Positions 49,141-58,859 of a stretch of 64,000 bases of DNA are shown here, in pieces. The DNA comes from Tyto alba (Eukaryota; Chordata; Aves; Strigiformes; Tytonidae): contig NW_024881313.1 in assembly GCF_018691265.1 (NCBI RefSeq), forward strand, positions 5,857,501 through 5,921,500. The letters are read 5' to 3'. A program made the position numbers and the translations under genes. How positions within the stretch are numbered: position 1 is the first letter of the stretch; each line of letters begins with the position of its first letter. The notes under the pieces are model-generated. The model did no database searches and was not told where the DNA came from. It saw only the letters and a list, made by a program, of their open reading frames with translations.

Positions 49141-50540
49141 ATGCCTTCCAGATATAAATTCAGTGCCTTGTCTTACTTTTTGCTTTCATGGTGCTGAAAG
49201 AATGAAATAACTCGATGTCAGCTGTTTTTATGCATTAATGTTTCCATATTTTTTCCTATTGTGTGTATTCAAAAAAAAAAAAAAAAAAAAGCAAAGCTAG
49301 CCCTAATAAGAGAAATTTGGATTCTATTCTTACTGCAGAAAACATGTCAGTCTTCAAAGATTAAAGAATCTGTGTGCGGTTCCTCTGAGAAAAGGAGAGC
49401 AGGGACCCAACCTTTGGATTTGAAGTGCTTCCCACTGTGTGCAATAGTTATGGAGAAAGAATAACACAAGAAGTATGCATGGGCCTCACCCAGAGCCCAG
49501 CGAAGTAAGTAGAAACTTTGGTTGCAATGGACAATACATTAAGTCTTGCATCTCCAACTGTGTAGAGCTTTAGAAAGGCAAAAGTCCCATGGGTGTGGAG
49601 TATCTCTGCTAATCCTTTGTGCTCTCCTCCTTGTGACAGAACCCCTCACCAGCAACCCAAATAACCAGGCTTGCATCAGTAGGGAAGGATAATCTGGCCC
49701 ACAGTGCGCTGAATTACACTGCTTCCTAATAGCTGTATTGCTCTCTGCCATTTGAACAGCATCTGGATGCCAGATTCTGCAGAGACCCGTATCACATCTC
49801 TGTAAACATGCTTTCTGAATACAGTAAACTTCCGTGTACTTTCTGTACTTTCTGACTTAAGTATTATGGAAAAAATAAGGCTATTTTTTTCCATCTAACT
49901 GCATTTTAGATAAATACTAAAATCCCAGAATACTTGGAAGAATGAGTAATAGTCACCAATGAGGGGGAGGAGGATAGATGTTATAAAACAGCATCTGGCA
50001 TGTATGAAACCAGCACAAGACTGACAAATCTAGAACCTTCAATTGCCAGTTTGTTTAGCTTTTCTTCTTAAAGGAAAATGATACTATTAGAAAAAAAAAA
50101 ATCATAATAATTTTCTCTTGAAAACCTTGGGGTTGCCTCTCATTTCCAAGTCAGTATTAAAGTTACTGTTTGAAGCATGTCCTCATCTGTGTGAGGCAGT
50201 AGCTTAGTGATTCTTAACTCCCTGTTTCTCCAGTGGTCTAGATATTAGATTTGCTCATTCACTACACAGAAACTACTTGACATTCACAAGCTGGCCCTCA
50301 AATGCAGTAAAACTGGGAGCTAGATCCAATACAACTGGGCCCTCTCACTTGCCCTGTAGCTAAATGGAACTGACAAATGCAAGTCAAATAAAGTACTGTT
50401 AGTACCAGTGGTAAATGTTACTATTTGAAATTCAGCTATTTCCAAGCTCACAGATGTGGCAGGTGCTGCACAAACACACACAACACAAAAGGCAGGGTTC
50501 TCCAGACTCTGCATTTTTGACTTTTGGGGTTTTTTAAAAG

Positions 50541-50546
50541 AATTTA
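50541..50546. repeat. Target-site duplication, left copy
   Basis: AATTTA directly abuts the left LTR and is repeated exactly at 53938-53943 after the right LTR. Six-base duplications are typical of alpha- and betaretroviral-type integrases. Confidence 0.93.
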
Positions 50547-50954
50547 TGAAGAGGGTCCCAATATGGAGAGTGGCCCGAGTAACGACAATCACCCCGATGC
50601 GGCTCCATGTCGGCCCCCTCTATTGCCCGAATCGCTGGGTTATATCCTTTGCACAGCAAGCACCCGCTGTTCACGCGCCCCATACCCCTGGATTATTGGT
50701 CATAAGCAACTTATCACGCACTCAAAGGGAAACTGTGATAGGCAAGCATCTTGCAGTTTGCTGCATACTTGTGCTTAGCTTAGCCAGATACATAGCTGAG
50801 AAAATTCCTCATTAACAGATACAGTTCCTCACAACACAGCCCTTCAAGGTCATCCTCATAACACAGGTGTTGTTAGCAGTCTGATCTCAGGCCTGGATTG
50901 TCCAAACCTTGCAACAAAATATCATGGCCATTCTCTGACAGAAATTCTACTACA
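50547..50954 (-). repeat. Proviral 3' LTR
   Basis: This 408-bp LTR is read on the minus strand from TGTAGTAG to CCTCTTCA. It matches the 5' LTR without gaps except for 11 substitutions, nine of them transitions. Its sense strand has a TATA-like GGATATAACC (about 50639-50648) downstream of a CCAAT motif. Confidence 0.95.
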
Positions 50955-50973
50955 TATCCCCCTTTTTCTTTTT
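50955..50973 (-). other. Polypurine tract
   Basis: On the minus strand the 19 bases before the 3' LTR are a run of A and G broken by one T. It contains A5-G-A5-G5 and ends GATA. This is the site where plus-strand synthesis is primed during reverse transcription. Its exact abutment to the LTR confirms the orientation. Confidence 0.9.
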
Positions 50974-51019
50974 GGACAATCCAGACTTGATTCATAACCT
51001 TTGTCAGCCCTTTTCATAT

Positions 51020-51127
51020 TCATGAAATACAAAGACAGACAGCTAAAAATATAATCAGACAGTAAATAAGCAAGCGAAGGCTTTCTCTTAATAAGCTAGC
51101 TAACCATCCACTGATTACCAGACATTG
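51020..51127 (-). pseudogene. Env transmembrane tail remnant
   Basis: On the minus strand, in the frame of the dUTPase fragment and just after its TAG, about 35 codons run to a TGA at 51020-51022. They encode W-L-A-S-L-L-R-E-S-L-R and then a hydrophobic stretch rich in L, I, C, V and F. This looks like the membrane-spanning end of a retroviral transmembrane envelope subunit, in the position expected just before the polypurine tract. The assignment rests on hydrophobicity and position, since no other env sequence survives. Confidence 0.55.
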
Positions 51128-51709
51128 CTATGGTCGCTGATTTAAATCAAGTGTTAGAAACACATCATATCCTGTTGACCCAAAACCTGTGTCTCCTCGA
51201 ATGTCGGAAGGACCATTCAGAAGTGATTGATGCAAGGGATGTTTTGACTCTAAAGCAACAATTTGAGCAATTTTACTACCTTTTGGAACGGTTACCGGTG
51301 GTTGTAATGCATATGCCATAATTTGGATTTGACCTGTTTAATCTGCATCAATGACACCAGGGAGCACAACAACGCCCTGCTTTCCCGTGGACAATCAGCC
51401 AATTAATAACCCACCCACTGGGGAATTTCTGGAAAACAAAGGTCCATATGCTGTGGTTGGTATAAGCGTCACAGAAGTACTGGTTAATGCGGTCTCTACT
51501 GCTGTTGTCACATCAACTCTGAGGCTTCCTGGGGTCACTGGTGTGTGGTAGAGTAGGAAACCTGGGGGGTTGAGACCTGGACTTGTGTTGTCGTGCGAGG
51601 TCCCTTCGCGCTGCGCCTGCCGTTTCCCGACTTTCTGCAGGCCATAGCTGCATGAGTGTCTGTATTGCAGGTACGGCACCAACCAGGCTTGGTGCATCTG
51701 TGTTTCCAA
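51128..51709 (-). pseudogene. Retroviral dUTPase with start of protease (pro frame), two stops
   Basis: The frame is -1 relative to gag and overlaps its end by about 175 bases, the arrangement in betaretroviruses, where pro is made by ribosomal frameshifting and begins with dUTPase. Conserved dUTPase motifs are visible in order: the substrate-loop G-V-I-D-A-D, then P-K-G-S-K-I-A-Q, then the C-terminal glycine-rich arm R-G-D-T-G-F-G-S-T-G. The last few codons (to TAG at 51128-51130) resemble the start of retropepsin, but its active-site D-T/S-G-A is gone. TGA at 51395-51397 and TAA at 51338-51340 interrupt the frame, the second beside the motif III aspartate where a tyrosine is usual. The product would not be made intact. 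dUTPase hydrolyses dUTP to keep uracil out of viral DNA. Confidence 0.85.
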
Positions 51710-52725
51710 TGACCTGTCTCACCACAACGATAGCATGCGCCCGTGGTCTGACTGCTTTTAGCCAGCTGCCTCTTTGGCCACCCTCCACTACTTCTCAACG
51801 CAGCAGCCGTTGCCGTTAATGCTTGATGAAAAGTTTTCTTCATGGCTGCCGAGAAAGCTGCAGCTTGGTTCGAGTGCTCAGCCCGAGATGTTAACAGCAA
51901 CATGTCATCTACCCCCGATCCTTGCGGGAGTGTGGCTATTAGGTGCTTGGTGGTTGCATTACCATTGTCAAAAGTTAGTGCGCAGAACAACTGTGTCTGC
52001 ATGCCCTCAGTGAGTTCTGGAGCATCTTTCAACGCCGCATGGAGTCGGTCGACGAATTGGCTAAATAGTTCAGTGGCTCCCTGTTGCACCGTTACATACG
52101 ATGGTGCTTTCTTCTTATCTGGTACCACTAACAGTGCACGATGAGCCAATGATTGTGACTTCTGGTGGACCGGAGTCGGCAGAGCTAATTGGGCAGCTGT
52201 TGTCAAATATTGTCTGTCCCCAATTAGCATCTGAGCTGTCACTCCATATAGTGCATCTCTCTGTTGTTGGGGAACACTGGTTTCTGGTACCGCTAGTCTC
52301 TTCCAGTCTGTTTCCCACAGCAAAAATTGTGATGATGATAGAAGCAGTGATGCTATCTGCTTACTATTATTTGGACATAAAACAGCTGTAAAAATGAACT
52401 GTATAATGTTTCTCGCTGCCTCAGATCGTAGCCCATAAGTGGTCACAGTTTGTTTGGCCTGGTTCAAGATCTTCCAATCATGAGGTTCCCAATTAGGACC
52501 CCCATTCGTTGTCACTACCAGGCAGGCCAACGCTCCAGCAGCATGCCAGTCCCCTTCTAACAAGGCATCACGAATCACCCCGCTCCATCGGGACTGAGCT
52601 AAAAGCGGAGCTGGTTCTGGTGAGGGTGACGGGAGTGGGTGTGGCGGGGCTGCCGGCAGCGCTTCCTTTTCTTGTAATTGTAAATGCAGAGTTCTGTTCT
52701 GTAGCTTAACTTCTGTAATTTTCTT
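51535..52725 (-). pseudogene. gag: Retroviral gag, capsid-nucleocapsid part
   Basis: This is the 3' part of gag, read in one open frame from about 52725 to the stop at 51535-51537. Numbering from the GTG codon at 52578, a capsid domain is followed near residue 165 by the major homology region (Q-G-x2-E-x3-F-x2-F-x-x-R-L). Two CCHC zinc knuckles follow at about residues 282-295 (C-Y-R-C ... H ... C) and 301-314 (C-R-T-C ... H ... C). Capsid builds the core shell, and the nucleocapsid knuckles bind viral RNA. The capsid-nucleocapsid frame itself has no internal stop. It is offset from the upstream matrix frame by one frame shift, so a single full Gag would not be translated. The gag stop overlaps the pro frame. 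Confidence 0.88.
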
Positions 52726-53318
52726 TCAAGTTGTTGGACTTTGTCACTGTCCTTTACTGATGTTTGACTCTCTTGCTTTAATTCGGACAGAGCCGCCGTC
52801 TCACTCTCTGAGCCAGGCGCTGTACCGCATTCCACAGCCGCTCCCCCCTGTCCCCCCGCGCCGCCTGATTTCTCTGCCGCTTCTTGTGCGGTGGAGCAAA
52901 CAGGAATACTTGGTGACATACCCTTAATAGAGTGGAGCTGTTGATTAACCCTGAAGAAGGTGGCTAATCGTGACGGACGGTTGGTTTCGGCAGGGACCGG
53001 CGGGGATGGTACAGTGCCGACAGCTGCCATAGCAGCAGCAGCTACTTTCTTTTCTGCTGGCATCTCCCTCAGGGCTTTTACGCTCGTTCGCCAGACCAGC
53101 CCTTGCTGTCGTGCTTCACTGCCTTTATTGCCTCCAGTGATAGTCTCATCCCACAATAAATCACCTACTTCGCGCCACACCTGTTGGCTAAATATTAGCG
53201 AGGGGTCACTCATTCTGACCCGTTTTCTAGCCCACTTAACCAGATTGTGGACATCTTCTTTTTCACCTCTCTTAGAGAGCATACTAAGAAGCAGTCTTAT
53301 TGCCACGTCCGTTTCCAT
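52599..53318 (-). pseudogene. gag: Retroviral gag, matrix and spacer part
   Basis: The first ATG of the gag frame is at 53318, shortly after a leader splice donor. The product begins M-E-T-D-V-A-I-R, without the M-G myristoylation start of many betaretroviral matrix proteins. The N-terminal part (to about residue 90) is helical with tryptophans, as in matrix domains. An alanine/proline-rich linker follows, then a charged, possibly coiled-coil segment (Q-Q-L-E-R-K-L-Q). After that the frame runs off into a basic, meaningless tail ending at 52599. The capsid frame is already open from about 52725, so an indel between 52599 and 52725 broke gag. A run of A's (sense) at about 52718-52723 is a likely site. 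Confidence 0.82.
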
Positions 53319-53323
53319 CGCCG

Positions 53324-53333
53324 TCTTACCTCC
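53324..53333 (-). other. Candidate proviral leader splice donor
   Basis: On the minus strand GGAG|GTAAGA lies between the primer site and the gag ATG. It matches the splice donor consensus and sits where retroviruses place the donor for the subgenomic env mRNA. Confidence 0.55.
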
Positions 53334-53508
53334 TGGCAAGGGTCAGTCGGCCAGCTGACTCGGTTGCTCGCGTCTCCTTTTCGCAGCAACTCACTTGCTC
53401 ACCACTCTCCGGCTCCCAAATCGAAAGTTCATTCGATGCTGCGGAGTCTTCAATCCATATTTAAACATCCGACTTCAGAGGCTATACAGCGTCCTAGTCA
53501 ATCTGAGG

Positions 53509-53527
53509 GTCCCTGTTCAGGGCGCCA
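53509..53527 (-). other. Primer binding site, lysine-tRNA type
   Basis: Two bases after the 5' LTR the minus strand reads TGGCGCCCTGAACAGGGAC. This is complementary to the 3' end of lysine tRNA, with one base more than the 18-nt site used by lentiviruses and MMTV. Lysine-tRNA priming is common in class II elements. Confidence 0.85.
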
Positions 53528-53529
53528 AA

Positions 53530-53937
53530 TGAAGAGGGTCCCAATACGGAGAGTGGCCCGAGTAACGACAATCACCCCGATGCGGCTCCATGTCGTCCCC
53601 CTCTATTGCCCGAATTGCTGGGTTATGTCCTTTGCACAGCAAGCACCCGCTGTTCACGCGCCCCATACCCCTGGATTATTGGTCGTAAGCAACTTATCAC
53701 GCACCCAAAGGGAAACTGTGATAGGCAAGCATCTTGCTGTTTGCTGCATACTTGTGCTTAGCTTAGCCAGATACATAGCTGAGAAAATTCCTCATTAACA
53801 GATACAGTTCCTCACAACACAGCCCTTCAAGGTCATCCTCATAACACAGGTGTTGTTAGCAGTCTGATCTCAGGCCTGGATTGTCCAAACCTTGCAACAA
53901 AACATTGTGGCCGTTCTCTGACAGAAATTCTACTACA
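53530..53937 (-). repeat. Proviral 5' LTR
   Basis: This 408-bp LTR is the partner of 50547-50954. Its sense strand reads GGACATAACC where the 3' LTR has GGATATAACC, so one copy has a changed TATA-like box. It would drive minus-strand transcription through gag. Confidence 0.95.
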
Positions 53938-53943
53938 AATTTA
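53938..53943. repeat. Target-site duplication, right copy
   Basis: AATTTA directly follows the 5' LTR and is identical to the left copy at 50541-50546. Confidence 0.93.
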
Positions 53944-56900
53944 TGTTGCACGTCTTCTCTATTTCTTTGGTGTGCACTGGCGCCTTCTGGGATAGATCAG
54001 CAGTAGTGTGGAAGGCGGCTGTAAAGCTGTTGTGTGTCATATTAGCCAGCAGGTATACACTGTGCATGGACATGGCAGCCACAGCAGATCTGTGCATCTT
54101 ATTAATGTTTGCTGCCTCATTCATCCTACTCCAGCAAGTCTTGGGCTTCTTTTGATTCTTCAACACAGTCTGTGAGAGTTGACTTGAAGAGCAATTTGGG
54201 CGTGGGGAAAGGAATGTCTGCTTACTTTCTTCACTGTTGTACAGTGTTGTACAGTCCACAGGGGTAATCCCTTGAAGAGTGCCAAGCTGGTGGATATTAA
54301 TTCCTTTCCAGTTTTCCACCTTCTCATTTTGACTAACTTCTGGCCACACATCTGCTTTACCAGCATGGAAAGACTGTAAGACCTCCTGCTCTCTCTGCCC
54401 TCATCTGGATAAACAAACTACAGCCAGTTAAGCAATTTGTAAGAAGAGTAGTAAAGGTTGCTGTGACAGCAGGTCTGCTTTCCCCCCCAGCTGTAGAATT
54501 CTGATCACCATACAAACGAAGGGCAGAATCAAGACTGCGAAAAGTTTTTGCAACAATTGATGAATTTTGCAACACATATGTTTTCAGATGGACATTAGGC
54601 ATCGGGCACTTCAGGGGTAAACTTGGTACCTCAGAGGTATTAGAGGTACAAGGCTAACTCTGCCTAGGAAGCCAGACAAGCCATGGAAGAAGACCCAGCG
54701 ACTACGGTCATGTGAAAAGAGGACTGGACAGATTAGGGAGACAGGCAAGCATTTAGAAGTACCAGCAAGAAAGACATTGGAAAGGCAGTGCCAGTAGCTT
54801 GCATAATACCGGCCTGTAAATGCAACGGGGCAATGGCAACATTTGCCAAAGCATAGTCAGTGGGATAGAAGGCTTCTCAGTGGTGACTGAGAATAAAATA
54901 AAAGGTATTGGCATAAGGACACAAATGTCATGATGGGGAGGGCTGCTGGAAAGAAGAAAGTTTCCAAGGACAGATTTATTTTGCTGTACAAGGAAAGATG
55001 TTGCTGAATTCTGAGACAGATAACTCCTGCTCAGAACTAAAGATATATGTGCATAGTTATCAGAAGAGAAAGATGGATTAATCCAATAACTTTGCAAGGT
55101 ACACAACTCTCCTGCTGCTCACACCTTCTCATCCACAAGGATACTGATAAATATATTCCTCTGCTGTAAATGTAGAAGCTCTTCACAAATGTTATTAGTC
55201 TCAGTTGTTCAGCTCTAACCACAGGACATAACTTGTATCTCATAATGAGTCTTTCTCTGTCTGGTCCATATACATGGTATGGAAGCTTGTTCACTCACAC
55301 AAGACTAAGATTATTTAAACATGAAACATCATTGCATGTCTCTGAGTTCAATAGAGATGCAGTAATTATTTTCACCTAGTAATTAAAAAAAAAAAAAAAG
55401 GTGGAAATCAAAAGACAAGCCCTTTCATTGTACCAGTGGAAACATTATTGTGAACTGTCTTTACAAAACCACAGGAAAGAGCAAGCTAAAAGTACACACA
55501 TAGTGGTAGAGTTTTAATTGAGGTCATGTAATTTAATTCTGAATTATATTATATTAGTTCAAAGGCAAACTGAATTAAAAAAATACCTGTTGGATTATGC
55601 AGAATGGAGTTCCTCTTCTTAATAGCTCTAGAAAGATTACAGTGTCACGAGGCTCCATCAGTCAGAACAGAAAAAACAAAGAGCAAGGATAAATCGAAGG
55701 TTAAGTTCATGGCGCTGAGGAACAGCCCAACCACCTTCCATTTACTGTTATAAACCGGATGGGTTTGTGTTGATGGATCTATTAAGAAGGGAAAACAGAA
55801 ATCTATATTCAGACAGTGGCTTTCTGCCCATACGTTTCCCCTGACGTATACAACTGTCTTGTATTTTGCCATCTCAGCTAACAGATTGTCGTTATTTCTG
55901 TGTGTAGATTTTCTAACAGAAAGAATGATCTTATTCTCAAAGGGCTATTAATTTATTTCTAAACTTTTCTTTAGCCAAGAAAAGAGAGCACTCCAATATT
56001 TTTTCATTGTTTCTGTTCAACAGAAGAGCAGAACGAAAAGAAACAAAGCCCTAAATCCATAGAAAGATCAAATTCCTTCCTGATGTAACTCCAGCGAAAT
56101 AATTTAATACAGCCCAGAAATGTGCTCAGTCCATGTATTTTTGCTGTGATGAACAGAGGAACAGTAAATGTTCTAAGTATTTCAGGAACCTCAAACAGTA
56201 CAATGTCTATATGGTAGGACTCAACATGGAGATTTTGGACTGGAAGATAATTTTATTTTTACTTTGTTCGTTTCCTTTTCATTGAAAGGCATGGAGACTG
56301 TACATCCTGAGGGAGCCACCCAGTTCCTTTCTACATCAAGAGATCTACATCACAGTCTGAGTTTGGTTTCAGTGGGAGGTAGAACAGGCTGCACATGCAC
56401 AAGAAACATACGGTGAGGTAACAGTATGTTATTATATCATGTAATCACTAGAAAGGTGTACCATCAACATATTCCAGTTGCCTAATTTTTCTTTAACTGA
56501 TTTGCTGCTGCAGGCTATTTGGTGCCTTTAGTTCAACAGTTGTGCTCTTTAAAAGGACAGTGCTAAGGTTGCCCTAAAACTTGTATCTATAAAAACTGAC
56601 TTTTAGAAAACCTGAAATTTAAGGAATTGCTATATGCTGTTGTTAAATTTCGGTTTAAAGACCCTCTGGCAATGCCTGAATTGCCATACAGCAGCAACTT
56701 GAAGCTACGTTAAACAATATAATAGAAACTAAAACTGCTTCTGTTGCTTTTCATTGACTTTGTTGCTTGACGCTGACCAGAAACATTATTGCCTGAGTTT
56801 TCATTGTGTAAGCAGCATCTCCTTAAGCTGTTGTCAGGCTGTATGGCTACAGTCAGCAGCAGAAGCCCTCTCTGCTGTAGTAGCACATAGACCAGCTCTG

Positions 56901-57500
56901 AAAGTGGCTTTCAAGGTGTTCCGGTAGCTTTGGTCCCTATGGTTTGAGAAGCCTCTGCTGGATAGTGCTCTTAATAAATGTGGTGATACTCTGTGGTATG
57001 TCATTGCCTTTTAAGATTTCATTCAAAGCGCAGAGTACTACTCTACTCCTGGGTTATGCTAGCACAAGTTCCCATCCATGAACACCCTCCCTACCTTTTG
57101 GGATATCACTTGAGCTTGCTTCTCCAAGTGCTTCTGCTCTTTTCTAATGCAATATGAATGGTATAAATGAAGAAAAGGGTTTCTCACTGCAGTTGAGAAA
57201 ATCACCAAGTTCTGAATGGAATTGAAAAGCAGCTGATCAGTTTTGGGCACATGAGACCGAGTAGGGAAACCAGGGGTGGTTCTTCCCACCCCCCTCTCTT
57301 TCTCCTAAGTGTGGATTAAATCACACTTTGTAAATAAAAACTGTGTGAATTGTGTGCCAAGTCATATCCCGTCTACATCCTCGCAAGTAGCAATAATTTT
57401 GGAAAGATTTAGCACACAGATTAAAGGGTTCGTGGAAGCAGTCCAGAGCGCTTCTAACGGCTTGGCTCTAATTAGTCATTCAAGTTGTTTCTTTTTAAAT
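53944..57500. other. Intergenic DNA between provirus and CpG island
   Basis: No gene or repeat family was recognised. An A run lies near 55386-55399. Open frames of up to 138 codons on the minus strand (53933-54349) lack domain features and were not accepted. Upstream enhancers of the gene starting at the CpG island could lie here but cannot be identified by eye. Confidence 0.4.
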
Positions 57501-57529
57501 AAGGCTCAGAGGAACACGCTAATTTTAGG

Positions 57530-58850
57530 ATGCCGGGGCGGGGCGGGGGGTTTCTCTCCCACCGGCGGAGCCCCCCCTGAGGCGGCGGAGGGCGCCCCTG
57601 GGCCGTTGAGCCCCTTCGGCCAAGCGGGCCGCCCCGTCGGCTAAGGGACGGGGAGGCCGAGGCTCCCCCCGGCTCCCGCAAGGCCGGTGCGGGATTAGCT
57701 CTGCGCCTCGTCCCCTGCCCTGCCCTGTCCGGTCCCGCCGGTTTAAGGTCGGCTCAACCCGGCGCTCCCGCCCCGCGGCTCCGTCCCCGCGCCCGCCCCT
57801 CAGGGACGGCTGCCCACCTGCCCCGCCGGGCGCCGCCCGTGACGTCATGGAAACCCCTTCCCTCGCAGGGGCGGGCGGGCGGGAAGAACGGCTGCCCAGC
57901 AACGAGGGGGCGGGGCGCGGGGGGGGAAGGGAATAGTGAATTCCTGTTGGCCACGAGCGGCTGCCAATCGAGCGCGGCGGTCCCGCCCCCTCTCGTGGAT
58001 GTTCCCCGGCATCCGGAGCGAGCAGAGGCGTCGCTCCGCGCGCCTCCGCCCTGCCCGCCGGGGGAACGGCGCAGGTAGAGCGGCTCTTTATGGTTGCGGT
58101 TGTCGTTCCCGCCCGACTCCTTCTTCCCTCCTTCCTGCTGGCCGCGGGGCGCCTCTGCCCGGGGGTCATGGCGGGCGGCAGCTCCTCTGGCGGCAGGTGA
58201 GGAGCTCAGGTGGGTGTCCGGGCGGCGCTGGCGGCCGCTGCCCTGCCGCGCCGTTAAGGACGGGGCAGAGGAAGGAAGGAAGGAGGGCGGGCGGGCGGTG
58301 GTTGCGCCCCCCCCGTCGAAGCGCGGCGGTGTGCCGGTGGGCGGCGGGCCGGGCCGGGGGAGGCGGCGGGCGGCGGCGGACTCGACACGCGAGAAAAGTG
58401 GCTTTTTACCACGCAGCAAGCACTCCTCTCGCCCGGCTGAGAGCGAGAGCCCCGAGGGCTGCCGGCTGTGCAGCGCCTTACCCCCCCCGCGCCCCGCGCC
58501 TCCCGCCGAGCCCCTCCCCGGTCCCCGCCCGCGGGGGTCCCCGGCCGTGGTGCCACAGCCGTTCCGGAGCGGCAGCCAACTTAAACCCCCTGTCCCTGCA
58601 GCGGGAAGGTGCTGCCCAGGGCTCCTCGTCCTTTATTTAACTCCCGGCGCGCTGCCTGCGGCACCGAGACGGAGCGAGTTCCAGCGGGGGGTGCGGGGGG
58701 GGGGGGGGCCTTGCCCGAGGAGGTGGGCAGGGGCAGGGCTCCCCCCTGCCGCGGCCCCCGGGGGGGTCGAGCTGGCAGCCGGCCGGCTCTTAAACGCGAC
58801 TTCAGAAATCTTGGGCATCTTTGCAAAGACGTCACTCGCGTCTAAATCTC
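57530..58850 (+). promoter_or_regulatory. OSBPL3: CpG-island promoter, probable OSBPL3 5' end
   Basis: A sharply bounded CpG-dense, GC-rich block contains a full palindromic CRE (TGACGTCA, 57840-57847), a CCAAT box (57964-57968) and several GC boxes (for example around 57908-57917). In human 7p15 the gene order in transcription direction is C7orf31, CYCS, OSBPL3, all on one strand. Here SPMIP4 and CYCS are both on the + strand, so the next island should be the OSBPL3 promoter. OSBPL3 encodes ORP3, an oxysterol-binding-protein relative acting at ER-plasma membrane contacts. Its first exon is non-coding in mammals, and no coding exon is in this window. The assignment is by synteny only. Confidence 0.6.
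57990..58196 (+). other. OSBPL3: Candidate non-coding exon 1 of OSBPL3
   Basis: The left end is an estimate from the CCAAT box. Three candidate splice donors follow: GCAG|GTAGAG after 58074, GGCAG|GTGAGG after 58196, and CTCAG|GTGGGT after 58209. The second is closest to consensus. An ATG at 58168 opens a reading frame of nine codons (Met-Ala-Gly-Gly, then serines and glycines) up to that donor. This does not match the known ORP3 N-terminus, so I take it as 5' UTR. Transcript reads are needed to choose the start and donor. Confidence 0.35.
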
Positions 58851-58859
58851 TGGTTCTGC

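Larger units (their letters stand above)
45359..50540. other. Intergenic DNA left of the provirus
   Basis: No gene was recognised. Simple sequence includes T runs at 45799-45821 and 46101-46119, an A/C-rich tract at 48175-48263, the 34-bp duplication at 49073-49140 and an A run at 49271-49290. Several are 19 bases or longer and may be remnants of retroposon tails, but no body sequence could be identified beside them. Confidence 0.45.
50547..53937 (-). mobile_element. Deleted class II (betaretrovirus-like, ERVK-type) provirus
   Basis: This 3391-bp minus-strand element has, in transcription order, a 5' LTR (53530-53937), primer site, leader, gag, a dUTPase and protease start, a short env membrane tail, a polypurine tract and a 3' LTR (50547-50954). 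Perfect AATTTA target duplications flank it. The dUTPase in the -1 frame after gag, two CCHC knuckles, the lysine-tRNA-like primer site and the 6-bp duplication all point to the betaretrovirus-like group. Most of protease, all of reverse transcriptase and integrase, and nearly all of env are missing. A large internal deletion joins protease to env near 51128. Gag has a frame break and dUTPase two stops, so it cannot replicate by itself. The LTRs differ at 11 of 408 positions, indicating a fairly recent insertion. Confidence 0.93.

Noticed and set aside
53247..53798. 183-codon + strand frame
   Set aside because: It is antisense to gag, the leader and the 5' LTR; the same LTR part gives a matching frame at 50456-50815, so it is a repeat shadow.
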